Source of the DNA: Entomortierella parvispora
Lineage: Eukaryota > Mortierellomycota > Mortierellomycetes > Mortierellales > Mortierellaceae
NCBI GenBank assembly: GCA_963573315.1
Contig: OY752150.1
Coordinates: 1,860,001-1,924,000 of the forward strand
Direction of reading: 5' to 3'
DNA: 64,000 nucleotides
Shown: positions 21,425 to 33,149 of the stretch, in pieces
Layout of the letters: each line of letters begins with the position of its first letter
Position numbering within the stretch: position 1 is the stretch's first letter
Position numbers and translations under genes: made by a program
Notes under the pieces: model-generated
Database searches by the model: none
What the model was told of the DNA's origin: nothing
Seen by the model: only the letters and a program-made list of their open reading frames with translations

Positions 21425-24406
21425 TTTCCTCCGCAGACGCCGTCCATGATCGACAGGAATGAACCGCCCGCAGGTTCCACAACCCAACCAACAAGCCAAC
21501 ATGTTCGCACCAAAAATGTCCGCACCATCGAGTCCCCCATGCTATGTAGGCCTAAGACTATTTAGACAATATAATTTGATAAGGCCTCAGATTTGCCCGC
21601 GTGGTACTTGCTGGCATGACTCACGGGGTGCTCCTTTTCAATGAGACACCTCCCAGAACTGAACAAATTCGGCCACAGTCTTACTTGATTGGCATGATCG
21701 CTGGTGGATGCTGATCACGAGTCAGGTCCCTCAATGGCAGTAAAAGGTGAAGGGCCGGACCATGAGCAGCCATAAAAACTGAATCGCGCCAAACACGGGC
21801 AAGCAAAGAAAAAAACCATCCACAAGAGGGGGGGGGGGGATAAATTCATTCCAGCTGTTTTTACTAACAAACTAGGGATCAACAGTTGTCTAAAATCGTG
21901 TTTCCCTTACTAGTTGCGCTGTCCAACCAATTGTTGCGTGACAGAAAGCAGAAAACTTGACTATCTTTCATTGGGTTATCGCCTCGAGTTCCGGTCAGCA
22001 GTCCTCCATGCCTATCCTAACAGTCTGTTACCTTTTGATCATAGTTGCAGTCTACCGGCAGGCCCCCTAGCTTCGGTCTGCCCTTGTCATTCCAACACTC
22101 ATTGTCGTCCCGCTCGTCGAAGACACTATCCTAGCACTCACTCATAGCTCCATTGCCATCGCTATGACTCCTGGCAATAACTGCCTTCCATCTGCTTCTG
22201 TCCTGCTCTTCTCTGACTCTTCGTTCGCCTCAGTAACCATTGTGGGACTCCCCCCCCTGGTATATGAATCTCTTGCCAGTCCTTGCTTGGTCCCATAGTC
22301 AGAAACTCTTCATTAAAGTACTATTATAATAATACCTCCTTCCCACCCCGTGTTTGACCGTGATAACATCCTCCTTATCATTTCCTGCACTCTCGATGTC
22401 CTCTTCCACCACCACCTTCGCGACTAGCGCATTTTCTTGGGGACCGGCAGGGGCCTCTTTTTTTCTTACCGGTCTGATATTTTGATTTTGGGGCAGGTCC
22501 TTGTACTGCTGCCGATGTTACAGTATCTGCACACTACGAGAGAATTCGAACGAACATCACTATATTCTACTTCCGCCATGCTGTCTCCAACACCGCTCTT
22601 CGTCTCCAGCTCTTCTTTCCTTCTCCTTCTCCCCCAAATCCCAGAGCCCGGCAGAGAGCCCAAGCTTCAAATAGAATCATTGCCAGGGTCGCCCATTCGC
22701 CGTTCTCTTGTCTTCTTGCTCTTCGCCCCCCAATGGATAAATTGACCTCTTTCCACAACCATCAATCCTTCGACACATAGGGGATGCTTTTTTTGGTCGT
22801 TCGTTCATTGAGCCCATGTCGGCTTGGTCTGTGTACTTCTCACGTGGTATTTATATCAAAACGAACACGTGTCGACAGTAGAGTACAGTAGGTACCCTAC
22901 TGTACAGTTTTCAATTAGGTTTCCCACATTCCAGAGAGGTCAAACTGAATCCTACCCGCCGCCTCCATGGTACAGTACCTTTTGTATCAACCCAAGAGTA
23001 TCTTCATACCCTCAGGCTTCTTCCTTCTCGTTCTCTCTTTCCCTCTTTCTCTTTCTCTCTCTGCCTGTCTACGAAAATACCCTGGAGCTAACTGCTCTAC
23101 GAATTCAATGGGGTTCCTTTTCAGTATTGAACGACCTCCTGTTGTTGTTGTTGTTTTTTTTTTTTTTTTTTTTTTTTTCCACCATTTACCTTTCTCCCTT
23201 TCTCCCTTTTACAGTGTGTATATGCTCTCATTCCTATAATAATTGACGATTTTTCCAGCAGAGCCTCAAAGCCTTTATAGCCGAGGTCACAATATTGAGA
23301 CGATTCATGTCAGGTTACGTCCATTGATTACATCCTCGATGTTTTTGATAATGAAACATGACTCAGTATGGAACAAATGGTAGACGCCGTCTCCATCAGT
23401 GAATCCATGGGTTACGACGGCGACTGCAGTGATAGCAGACTAAACACGAGGTCACTTTTTTGGGTTCCTGGGTAAAAAAAACTACTGCTGTTGTCTTCCC
23501 AAGGTTTTCATTTGCTGGTTGCTCTTTGGCCGTTTTGAGTGTGTTTTTTTTTAATTCTCGGTAAAAACACCGCTCTGGCTCAGAATGGAGAAACAATCTC
23601 GTCATGCGTCCTTTTTTGCTCGTTTGTGGGATTTGTGAGCTGCGAAGATTTTAGATTACCCTGAGCAAAATTTGTGTTCAGAATATTCAGACGAGAGGAT
23701 AAGAGCAGGGGTGGACCGTTGCTTGTGAACCAAACGATTTGTTTGTCGCCTTCCTTGCAACCCGAGGGAAACGGTTGTCCAACAAACCCAGAGAGCTCGC
23801 TTTTCGGCTCTTTTTAACTGGTGCATCAGTTCAGGCATGTGTAATTGGATGTTTGTGTGTCTGACTGTCTATCAATCTCTAGACTTTCTGTTGCCACTGT
23901 CTGTGGCGTGTGTTCATCAATACAACCAATTTTTTTCTTTTGAGACGAGGTAAGTACAGGCCGGCCCCTTGCACCTGGATAAAGAACTGCACCCTCCCCA
24001 ATTAAATTTTGCGATACATCGACATTCCCCCATCTCTCATCCACAGCTGCATCCTGCATGCATGAAACTACACCATGTATCTTCGCACACCGTTCCCCCG
24101 CTTCAGGAAACTCGTGGATTTGCCATTGACATGTACATGTTGTACTCTTTTTCTTGTAACGACACCGATCCTTGGTTGAGAAGTGAAGTTCTTTATAAGC
24201 TAATGGATCCCCCACTCTTTTTTTTTCTTTTTTCTTTTTTTGCTCGCTGCTGAACACTCTTCGTTGCCCCCCTCCCCTCCTTCCTCCCCTTCCACGCTTT
24301 CTCGAGCTCACTCCTTCTACGAACTCCCCTTTACTGTTACAGTGCTCGCCCTCTCCCTCCCCGTACGTCCAAACTCTCCCTTTCTCTATTTTCTTTGATT
24401 TTCAAG

Positions 24407-26308
24407 ATGAAGGTTTCTCTCCTTTTGGCTTCGTGCCTCGTTCTCGCCCAAATGGGCGAAAGTATTGTCATTGCTCAAGAACCAGGTACTGATCTGTGCA
24501 ACAGCTCCATCCCGCTATTTGAGGATATCAACGCCACCAAATCCAGCTCTGATAGCATTAAACAACTCAACCTTACTCGACCTTGCCTTCCTTCACACAC
24601 ATTCATTCCCTTGACGTTATCCTCATCTGTCACTTAAACAAGCTCCATTCTTGTTCATACAACTCTGGTTTGCTCTGCTCACACCTCGCTTTCTCTTCTT
24701 TCCTTTATTCTGTCTCAACCGCTCGATACATCATACAAAATAGAGCACTTTGCCTCTGCCGACTGGTTGTCCCATCAACTCTACAAGCGTGATGATAGCT
24801 CCACTGAGATTTCCTACACCATTGGTGACGATGACGTTTCATCCGGTCCTATCAATGGCCGTGACCCTTCCAAGCATCCCTCCCTTCCTGTTTTCGAGGG
24901 TGGTATCTCCTTCCACGGTCCAGCCTCCCGCGTTTATGATTTGGGTCGCAAAACCAAATCCCCTTGGACCATTGTCGGTTGTAGCGTCTCCCCAAAATTG
25001 ACTAAAGGTCAATCCGTCTTGGCTTACTGTCGTAGCAAGAACCCCAAGACCGATTGTGCTGGTCTTTTTGTAGGGGGTGCTGATAACACTCTTGTGACTT
25101 TGCCCAAGTCCTGTGGTGCCCCCTTTGGAAGGATCGTCAAGTTTGAGCCTACTTCAATCAGCAAGTTGCCTGAATCCGATAGGATTCGATTGAGCAGTTC
25201 AAAGGATGTTTCTGTCTTTATTATGAAGTTTGATTATAACTTTAAGGACATTCCTCGAACTGCTGGCCGTCCTGACATTGGCCTCACGATTGATGTCAAG
25301 ACTTATGGTTTTGACCACAAGAAGCCCATCTCCGGCAAGGTTAGCAAGAAACGAATTGGTGCTCGTCAACTTGCTAGACGCTGGGACTTCGGTCATGATG
25401 AATCGGTCACGATCAACAAAGCTTTCACCTTACAGTTGGCTGGTGTCCAAGCCAAGTGTGAGGACTTTGAGCTCTCGCTCAAGGCTATGGTTGGAGGAGA
25501 ATTGAAGAGTAACATGGCTTATGGTTATTACTTGAGCGGTACTCTTTGGACCATCAACGAACATCGTGCTTATTTCCAAGCCCAAGGTAGCATTACGGCC
25601 TCCTTGGCCCTTGCCGGCCTTGCCAAGTATCAATTCCCTGAAATGTCGGTTCCCGTCTTGCCCACGACAGGTCTTCCCGGGTTTTCAGTGACCGGTATTG
25701 TGACTGTCGGTCCTTACGTAAAGGCCGATCTTCAGTTGAGCGGTGCTATCTCGGTCGATGGTACGGTCGAGGTTTCGACCACGGTCACTTTACCCAGTGT
25801 CAACATTTCGGTTGGAGATGGTTCCACCCCCTCTGCTATCCGGGGAACCGAAATTGGAAACTTTGCCATCAGTGAAAACGTCGATGTTTCCGCCACGTTG
25901 TCCGTGTCTATGGTCCCCGAATTCGGTCTTGGGATTCAAGTTTTGCAACTCGTCGATGCCAAGGTCGCAGTAATGCCCTCTATTGGATTGAATGCCAATG
26001 CTGATATGAACATCAGTGGCAGCAATTCCTTGTCTGTTACCCCATGCGTTGGATTGAATGGTCAATTGGCTTTGGGGTATGGTGTTACTGGAAAGTTGGG
26101 ACCTTGGGGTGTGAACAAAACTAGTAGTTTCTGGGATTTCAAAAAGTCCTTGTATCAAAAGTGCTTCAACACTTCCAAGAAGAGTCTCGTTCCTCCAAAG
26201 AAGGGGCAAACTAGCACACAGGATTGGCATAAGGATGAGAAACTCTGGAAGAGTGCCTCCCCTACCAAGAAATTGGCATGCCCCGCCAAGCGTCCCTTCA
26301 GGGGTTGA
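24407..26308 (+). CDS. Large secreted beta-rich protein (2 exons), unknown function
   Basis: Exon 24407-24485 encodes a signal peptide (MKVSLLLASCLVLAQMGESIV). After a 258-bp intron, exon 24744-26308 continues in frame for a total of 547 residues. A dibasic KR follows near residue 42 (QLYKR-DDSS), a likely Kex2 processing site. The rest alternates short hydrophobic strands and Gly turns, for example GLPGFSVTGIVTVGPYVKADL. It resembles secreted beta-rich fungal proteins of the DUF7223 kind, but I cannot prove that. The last 60 residues are Lys/Ser-rich. No catalytic motif is visible. A C/T-rich promoter precedes it and a (TC)n tract follows the stop. Confidence 0.82.
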
Positions 26309-26314
26309 TAGATT

Positions 26315-26316
<2 letters not shown>

Positions 26317-26371
<55 letters not shown>
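26317..26371. repeat. (TC)n microsatellite
   Basis: About 27 uninterrupted TC dinucleotides begin directly after the stop codon of the preceding gene, within its probable 3' untranslated region. Confidence 0.95.
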
Positions 26372-26375
<4 letters not shown>

Positions 26376-26730
26376 ATCTCTCTCCCTGTCCCCTTTCCTC
26401 ATACGGCCAATAGAGAACGTGAGCTGGGTTTGGACCGTTAAGGCACTAAATAGTTAGTTATACATTACTGATGAAATGTTGTTGCAATAGCGATTAAAGT
26501 AATAGTACGAGAAGAACACTTTACGGATAATTGGTATTTGAGCCTGCCTGAGCAGACAATGGCCCGATGCTATCGTCCGTTGGATTATGGCTAACTCCTC
26601 AAAGTCGGAATCGGTGCTAGAAAGTAACGATTACCGCATTTTTCCAATTTTTAGTAGGACCTTGGGGTGGTGTTACAGAGCGGAAAGGTTTTACGAAGTT
26701 CCAGCGAATGTTAATTTCAAGGACTATAGT

Positions 26731-27326
26731 ATTCTCAACACCCCCCGTGAAATCGCACAGTCACTGGGTGAACAACTTTTCATCTCCGCACAATCTCACC
26801 CCCCTTGGACCCCGTCAGGCTTGTCTCCACGGCCTATTCTCACTCTCCCATACCCGTGAGATTGAAAAACAATGTCTTAACTCACCCCCCGGTGAGAATG
26901 ACCAACCCTTTGAACTTTCACTACCTCATAAGAACTCAGAGTTGATCATTCCCCCGTGAATATCAAGTCTGACGTTGTCTCACGCGAACTTCTTCCATCT
27001 TTCCCACATAAAGACGCAAGGTCTGAGGTGCTGAATATCAATTGGGTGAGGTCTTTTACCGACACTCTCGTCAGTAGTGTGGATCCCGCTTAAAGAACTC
27101 AGAAGATTTTCAATGATGGGTGTGAGGTGGTAACAGGGGACCTTGACTGATGCTCTCTAGGAGCTTCACGAGGCAATGGGACTCATAGGACAACACAACA
27201 TTCCGCGGGGTGCAGAATAAGCAACGAGAAGCCTGAAGAGGCATTTTCAGTGGGAGTGAAAGAGGTCGGAAACCAAAAAATGTGTGCCCCTCGTGACTGC
27301 TCGATTTCACGGGGGGTGTGTAGAAT
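26731..27326. mobile_element. MITE-like element 1
   Basis: The 596-bp segment starts ATTCTCAACACCCCCCGTG and ends with its near-inverse (CACGGGGGGTGTGTAGAAT). About 30 of the first 34 bases pair, including GTGAAATCG and CAGTCAC. The interior repeats CACCCCCCGGTGAG-like and CCCCCGTGAA-like words. It encodes nothing recognisable. A target duplication is not evident. It ends 28 bp before the next element. Confidence 0.65.
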
Positions 27327-27353
27327 TCGTTTGTCCTAATTTCAAAATGAATT

Positions 27354-28088
27354 AACGAATTTTGACCGCCCCCTGTCAGAATACACGTTGACGGGGGGTA
27401 AAAATGTATTCTGAACCCATCTTTGACGGGTCTTTCTCCCCGTCAAAGATTGCAACAGTGTTACTTTGACCCTCTTTCACCCCGTCAAAATCTATGTCGG
27501 GGTCTCCTCTCACATCCGGTCAAAGTGTGAACTGTCCGTTGTTCTTACCACCGGTGAGAAGAACCACCTGTCCTCTCATATTTTTTTCCTGGACAGCTCC
27601 AAGAGTACGGACTCAATGCAAAGCCCTATAGATAGCTCCAACTCACCCCCTCTCACTCACTCTATCAACTCCCTGGCCCAGATCCCTATCTACCATGAAA
27701 TGGCACGCCCCAGAAGGTAAATATCCTAACGTTCTACCTCTGTCCGGACACCAGGGTATAACAGCCATGTCCCAAAAGCTTGTAGAATCGAGCCTTTCTC
27801 AATCACCGATGTGCATGTGTTTTTTATAGAAACTCACTGACTCTCCTTCACTGAGGTATTTTGAAGTGGAATGAGCGGTTCTTCTCACCGGTGGTAAGAA
27901 CAACGGACAGTTCACACTTTGACCGGATGTGAGAGGAGACCCCGACATGGATTTTGACGGGGTGAAAGAGGGTCAGAGTAACACTGTTGCAATATTTGAC
28001 GGGGAGAAAGGCCCGTCAAAGATGGGCTTAGAATAAATTTTTACCCCCCGTCAACGTGTATTCTGACGGGGGCCGGTCAAAATTCGTT
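27354..28088. mobile_element. MITE-like element 2 with 212-bp inverted arms
   Basis: The arms 27354-27565 and 27877-28088 are almost perfect inverted copies, starting AACGAATTTTGACC. Each arm carries several TTTGACGGGG words, a CACATCCGGTCAAAG box and CACCGGTGAGAAGAACC at its inner end. The 311-bp centre has no gene. Length and structure fit a non-autonomous DNA element. The arms could form a large cruciform. Confidence 0.8.
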
Positions 28089-28097
28089 CACTCTTTC

Positions 28098-28231
28098 AAA
28101 ATATAGAAAGGAATAAATCCATTGCAAACCACTTTTTGAACGTGGGGGTTTAAGCAGACGTGCATCCTTGTTGATACTATCTGCTGAGCTAAAGTCCATT
28201 GTTCTATCGATTTGTTCTTGCATAAGAACAA
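28098..28231 (+). repeat. Copy 1 of 0.13-kb direct repeat flanking the permease gene
   Basis: Matches 30526-30659 in the same orientation at roughly 85% by eye, including GAAAGGAATAAATCCATTGCA, GTCCATTGTTCTAT and the small palindrome TTGTTCTT(N)AAGAACAA. Copy 2 lies immediately after the permease stop, in its likely 3' untranslated region. Copy 1 may therefore be the tail of a lost tandem paralogue. The reverse strand has a TAGCTCAGCAG word resembling a tRNA A-box, but no cloverleaf forms. Confidence 0.75.
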
Positions 28232-28716
28232 AATCACACGTTCAAGGCGTGCCAAATCGTGAATCAAGGACTTCAGGCTATGCGTAACGTGGAGATGAAT
28301 AGTGGGCGTGTTGTTGAGCACGAGGAGAGGGATGAAGGTGAGTCGTAAGTGTTCTGGTGTCTGGGCGGAGAGCAAGTGGGTTGGATAGATGAATGTATAG
28401 GTGCTGAAAGGAATGTCGGATGTTTGAGGTACGAAAGGATAGATGGAGTGCCACGAAACGCGTCAAGCGCGACGAAAACGCGTGTAACGCCACCAAACGC
28501 GTTAAACGTTGGAATCTCTGAACTCTTGCGCTGGTTGCAGCAGGTCGAATTAAGGGTTTATTAAATTGTGTCTTTTTAAGGGTGCCCATGTGGTCTAAAT
28601 GGATGCACGTGACAATGTTTACATGTGCTTTTGAAACAAAAAGAACCCATTTTTTTCATTTCTCTCTTCTTCCCTTCCCGCCCATATCCAGAGAACAAGA
28701 AGAAGAAAAGACAATC

Positions 28717-30500
28717 ATGGAGGCAACCAAGCAGTGGCTGAGCAACTACTTCCCCTGCTACACTCTGAATGTGAGTGGCGGCGTCGTCAATCCGACAGAG
28801 CGCTTGCCCGTAGCTCAGACCATTTTTTTGTCATTGCAGCATGTCCTGGCTATGTTTGGTTCTACAGTCGTCGGCCCTTTGCTGATGGGCTTCAACCCCA
28901 ACACGGCCTTGTTCTTCTCGGGTATTGGCACCATTCTCTTTTTCGTTTGCACTGGAGGTCGGGTCCCCTCCTACGTCGGTTCTTCTTTCGCATTCATCGG
29001 AGTCGTCAACTCGGCCACGGGGTTCAAGTATGTGCCAGGAGGACCTGGTAACCCCAATGTGCCACTGGCGTCTGGCGGTATCTTGGTCGCAGGTGCGATT
29101 TATTTCACGGTTGCCTTGATCGTCATGCTGGCAGGCCACCGTTGGATTGAATACATCATGCCTCCCGTGGTGACCGGCGCCGTTGTAGTGGCGATTGGCT
29201 TGAATTTGGCGGGCGCCGCACTAGCTCAGGCTTCTGCCTCCGGTTTTGACGCCTGGATGTCATTCACGACTGTTATTGCCGTTGCATTGATCACCATGTA
29301 TGCACCTGGTCCCTTGCGTCGTCTACCTATTCTGCTTGGCGGGATAACCGGATACCTGGTTCATTTGATCCTTGGCTATTGCGGCGTTGGACCCGGTATT
29401 GATTTCACGGCCGTAAAGAACTCCAAGTGGTTCGGTATGCCTCCTACTCATGCACCCGTTTTTGAAGGATCAGCCATCTCTCTCATTGCTCCCGTTGCTG
29501 TGGTACTGATCGTTGAGAACACGGGTCACGTCAAGGCTGTTGGCGCCATGACAGGTCATTCATTGGACAAGTACATTGGTCGGGCATTTTTGGGCGACGC
29601 TATTGCCACCATTGTTTCGGCCGCGTGTGGCAGCACCGGTGTCACAACTTACGGTAATTACCATTCCACAATCTCAGGAGAGGATGCAGATAGTAGATTT
29701 GTGATAAAGGATGTGGAGACCATGAAGGCTTAATCGGGGTGGTCGAGTGCGGTGGAATGTCGAGAAGTGGTGGAGGAGCCTGGAAAAGAAAAAAATGGCC
29801 AAAAAAAAAAAGAAAAAAAAGGGGGGGGGGGGGGGACGCGATGCAGACCTGCGATTCAGGTTACTGTTTCCGGGGAACGAGCAAGTGTACTCATATCCTT
29901 TCTTCTTCCTCTCCAAAAAATATTCATAACAAAACAGCTGAGAACATTGGAGTTATGAGCATCACCAAGATTTTTTCAACTCAGACATTCTTGTTTGCTG
30001 CTGTGGTGGCTATTATTCTCGGAGTTATCCCTGGCTTTGGCGCTATCATCCAGACAATCCCCTCTGGTGTCTTTGGAGGTCTGTCGATCATTCTCTTTGG
30101 TCTAATTGCAGTTACTGGAGCTCGTATTTGGGTCACGTCCAACGTTGATTTCTCTCGCCCTCGTAACCTGATTACAGCTGGTGTATCGGTTGTCCTGGGC
30201 TGTGGTATGGTTAATGGTCTTGTGGTCTCGTTCGGTGTTGTAAAAATCGATGGTATTGGTTGTTCGACGCTGTCGGCGATTATTTTGTACCAGATCCTGC
30301 GCGAGGACTGGGGCGATGTTTTCCGCTCCTTGGTCGGCAAGTCTAAGAAGGGTAAAGGTGCCAACCCGGTCATGATGGTCGCCGACTCAAGCAGGGTCGA
30401 TTCGGACCTACCCTTCTCTACTTCATGTCGTGACTCGTCCGATGCTGAAGAGATGAAGCTTGAGCGTCGCATCTCGATCGACATCAAGAGAACTCAGTAA
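28717..30500 (+). CDS. Nucleobase transporter of the NCS2 family (xanthine/uracil permease, 2 exons)
   Basis: Exons 28717-29653 and 29938-30500 join across a 284-bp intron with frame intact (TYG|AENIG), giving 499 residues. Multiple hydrophobic segments are obvious. NCS2 landmarks are GLQHVLAMFG-like SLQHVLAMFGSTVVGPLL, GRVPSYVGSSFAFIG, PVAVVLIVENTGHVKAVGA and the TTYAENIGV motif formed at the splice junction, with GLSIILFGLIAVTGARIW after it. It imports xanthine, uric acid or uracil with protons across the plasma membrane. The cytosolic C-terminus has basic and acidic clusters that may regulate trafficking. The intron contains an A-run joined to a G15 run. Substrate preference cannot be read from sequence by eye. 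Confidence 0.93.
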
Positions 30501-30525
30501 TCCATATGTATTTTATTATTTATTA

Positions 30526-30659
30526 AAAATATCGAAAGGAATAAATCCATTGCAGACGACTTTTTTGAATGTGAGATTGTAAGCAGACGAGTATCCTTGT
30601 TGATACCATCTGTTGAGATTAGGTCCATTGTTCTATAGATTTGTTCTTACGTAAGAACA
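30526..30659 (+). repeat. Copy 2 of 0.13-kb direct repeat flanking the permease gene
   Basis: Starts about 25 bp after the permease stop codon; see copy 1 at 28098-28231. Copy 2 has TTACGTAAGAACAA where copy 1 has TTGCATAAGAACAA at the palindrome. Confidence 0.75.
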
Positions 30660-31418
30660 ACAGCTCTAGCTTATCTTCTGGCGGCGAGTCGCTTAAGGAG
30701 TATTCATTTTGAAGAGAAAAGAAGTGTGTATTGTAGATAGGTAGAATTGGGTGGAATTTTGTGTGGATTGTGAAGGGCATGGGCAAGAGGAAGAGCAAAG
30801 TATAAGGAGTTCTAGAGCTCCAATCCTGTCAACTACGACCCGGTCGCTAAATTTTGCCCTGCGGACCACCCACCGCCACCATTCTTCGTAGTTCTAGCGC
30901 AACTATAGGGGAGGCAATTGGCGGAATAAAAGCTTCACGATTCTATCATAGTGCAGCTTAAAAAGTACTCAACTGCACCCAGTGGAAGAGGAGAGGTAGA
31001 AAAAGCAGGAGGGAAAAAAAAGAGAGAGCGGGAGGAGTCGCTAGTGAGCATGATTCCCGTTACGTTGTACAAAAACAGTACTCGAAGTGAATCCACCCAT
31101 CGTCTATGGGGACCAATCCTCAAAACCGTGTTTAAACTTATATACCATCCCGGCCAGTGATGATTTTCGCTGAAATACCGCCCATGCAGTACAAAAACTA
31201 CTGCGACATGACAATCTCTAGAGCTACAGGGTTACTACCCCATTGGAGCATACATCAGTATGGTGATCACATCCTATTCGAGGTAGTCAAAGTTCAGGAT
31301 GCCCAGGGTGTTAGCAGAAATACTGTCGGGGTAATTTTAAAGTTTATTACAACTATGAGGCTGTAATAGAGGGTTTCGGACTCATATGAACGACACCGGA
31401 AGCACCGTGCATCAGTAC
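30660..31418. other. Intergenic, no gene seen
   Basis: A purine-rich run (GGAGGGAAAAAAAAG, 31.0 kb) and unremarkable DNA. Only short open readings without support are present. Confidence 0.5.
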
Positions 31419-31730
31419 TTAGTTATAGTAGCAGTAGAAAGTAGAGGTCTTGTCATTGTAGTTCTGATCCTGCAAGTTGTAAGCAGGGCCCGAAATAATT
31501 GGACCAGCACCAGTGCAGTTATCAGTTTCGTAGAGTACACAACGAATCGATCCGAAAATATTGGCAGAGGAGATCGAGTTCTTGTACCCACCAACACTAT
31601 AGCAAGTGCGGACATCGCCGGTCCAGGTGATGCAGCTGCCACCGAAGTTACTGTCGGTGCAGGTCGTCAGCAGGTTGACAGCTGAGCCGACAGCAGCAAA
31701 AACTGAGGCAACCAAAAAGTACTTCAACAT
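31419..31730 (-). CDS. Small secreted cysteine-rich protein, possible beta/gamma-crystallin-like fold
   Basis: A single-exon reading of 103 residues from the ATG at 31730. Residues 1-17 are a signal peptide (MLKYFLVASVFAAVGSA). The mature part has six cysteines (LLTTCTD, GGSCITW, RTCYSVGG, RCVLYE, DNCTG, FYCYYN), enough for three disulfides. The FGGSCITWTG and ACYSVGGYKNSISS-like pattern resembles one or two short crystallin-type Greek-key motifs seen in fungal secreted proteins and I36-type inhibitors. The function is unknown. A TATA-like TTATAAAGAG lies about 200 bp upstream. Confidence 0.75.
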   Translation of the reverse strand: MLKYFLVASVFAAVGSAVNLLTTCTDSNFGGSCITWTGDVRTCYSVGGYKNSISSANIFGSIRCVLYETDNCTGAGPIISGPAYNLQDQNYNDKTSTFYCYYN

Positions 31731-33149
31731 TCTATAGAAGATGTAAAGTTAACATAATGAACAGGGCCTTCACGAGCAAATACTGTCAATCATTATATTT
31801 TGTAAGAGCATAGTCTTGCAGCCTTACATGAGTTTGGCTTCGTGTTCTTGGGGTGGAAGTTGTGGTGGAACTTGAGTCTTAAGATAGGATGGAGGGTGTG
31901 CGTTGCAAAATGCCAGGGATGCGGTCTCTTTATAAGCTTGGGCAGGGCTGAGAAAAAAACGAAACAGGTCGAGATGTTGTCAATCTTCTGTCTTGGTGCT
32001 CTTCTTGTGCGCAGGTAACCTCCGCCTCGAAATAGTTTCTTACCATGGGCACACTGTCCGGGATGTCTTGCAGTCTGGCGATAGTCGGATCATGGACCGG
32101 GTGTGTGCCCTTACACGGTGAAGTGTTTGCTCAGTGAGCTCAAATGCTCAAAATCCAGGATTGCATGGTCTGCTTTTCTTTTGAAGTGATTCAAGCCCAT
32201 GCATGATCTATTCCGCATGTACGTGAACTTCACCCAACGGCACTTGAAACCACATCCAAGCGTTTCCACGCCCAAATCACTTGCATGCGGTTCCCACGCC
32301 GATGTGTATTCCAGGATTCTCTTATGTATCGTTGTGTTGAAGTCTGCATTCTCTTACAGTCATTAACATCTGCACTAGCGATCGATAATCTCCCCCCCCC
32401 TCATCCAAGCCCCATCACTTCTCCATGCACATTTCCCGTCTGTCTTTCTTGCGAAACATACACCGCTTTTTCTGATTTCACCGGTGCTTCTCCAAGGAAT
32501 TCATGTGTTGAAAGTAATGGGCCAACACGAATCACAGTGCTATGAACGTTGGGAAAGTTTGCGTTACACAAGATGCGAAAAGCTTGCATTTTTGTAAAAC
32601 CCTGGGAAGTCAGAAAAGATGGAGGCATTCCATTTTGAATTTGTTTATGCGAGCTAGGGCTGAGGGTTTGCCATTGCATTTCTGCATACATTGTGGCCAC
32701 AGTACATCGGCCAAGATCAAGAATATATGCAGCATGAGTAGGATTGGACTGAAGGACCCTGGCCATTCACGGTCAGATATCGAGTACCTAAGCTGACAAT
32801 CCGGACACGTTATCTGTTCTCTTTAGAAAAAACAAAGACGAGCGAAGAGGTGGAGTGCTATCCAGGTAAAAGTCGCTCTCGTCGGTTGAAGACGGATCAG
32901 GAGAGGCAATATTTCAACATCATTCGACAAAAAGAGAGAGTTTACTGAATGCATTTTTGGACTCGGATGCTGCGCTCGGGTGCCAAATGTGTCAAAAAAT
33001 CGAAGGGGTCAGGGAACTGGGGCTGAGGCAGGACACAACTCCTTATATAGCCCCTCCCCATCCCCTGTCGCTCCTTCCCTCCATTCCATCTCATAAATCA
33101 AGTGCTCAACCGGACTTCTCAACCCACTCACAACCTCTATTCCAAAAAC
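31731..33149. other. Intergenic, no gene seen
   Basis: Upstream regions of two divergently placed secreted-protein genes. Open readings around 32.3-32.8 kb on both strands lack any recognisable domain and overlap each other, so I do not call them. Confidence 0.5.
33044..33049 (+). promoter_or_regulatory. TATA box of the 72-residue secreted protein gene
   Basis: CCTTATATAGCC lies 100 bp before the ATG at 33150, followed by a C/T-rich leader. Confidence 0.5.

Larger units (their letters stand above)
17140..24406. other. Long gene-poor interval
   Basis: I find no convincing coding exon in about 7.3 kb. Short open readings lack domains, signal peptides or splice partners. Identifiable content is a T20 run near 17.9 kb, one copy of a 0.5-kb duplicated segment (20.92-21.42 kb), a T-run near 23.16 kb, and a long C/T-rich stretch from 24.2 kb that leads into the gene at 24407 and is probably its promoter. 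Decayed genes may be present but cannot be named. Confidence 0.5.

Noticed and set aside
20616-21570. Several overlapping open readings of 80-140 residues
   Set aside because: They overlap on both strands through the 0.5-kb repeat and share no domain or splice structure.
23826-24311. Minus-strand Arg/Gly-rich 160-residue reading
   Set aside because: It is the antisense of the C/T-rich promoter of the gene at 24407, which explains its composition.
28098-28231. tRNA gene or clear tRNA-derived SINE
   Set aside because: Only an A-box-like word is present. No acceptor stem, anticodon stem or proper B-box forms.
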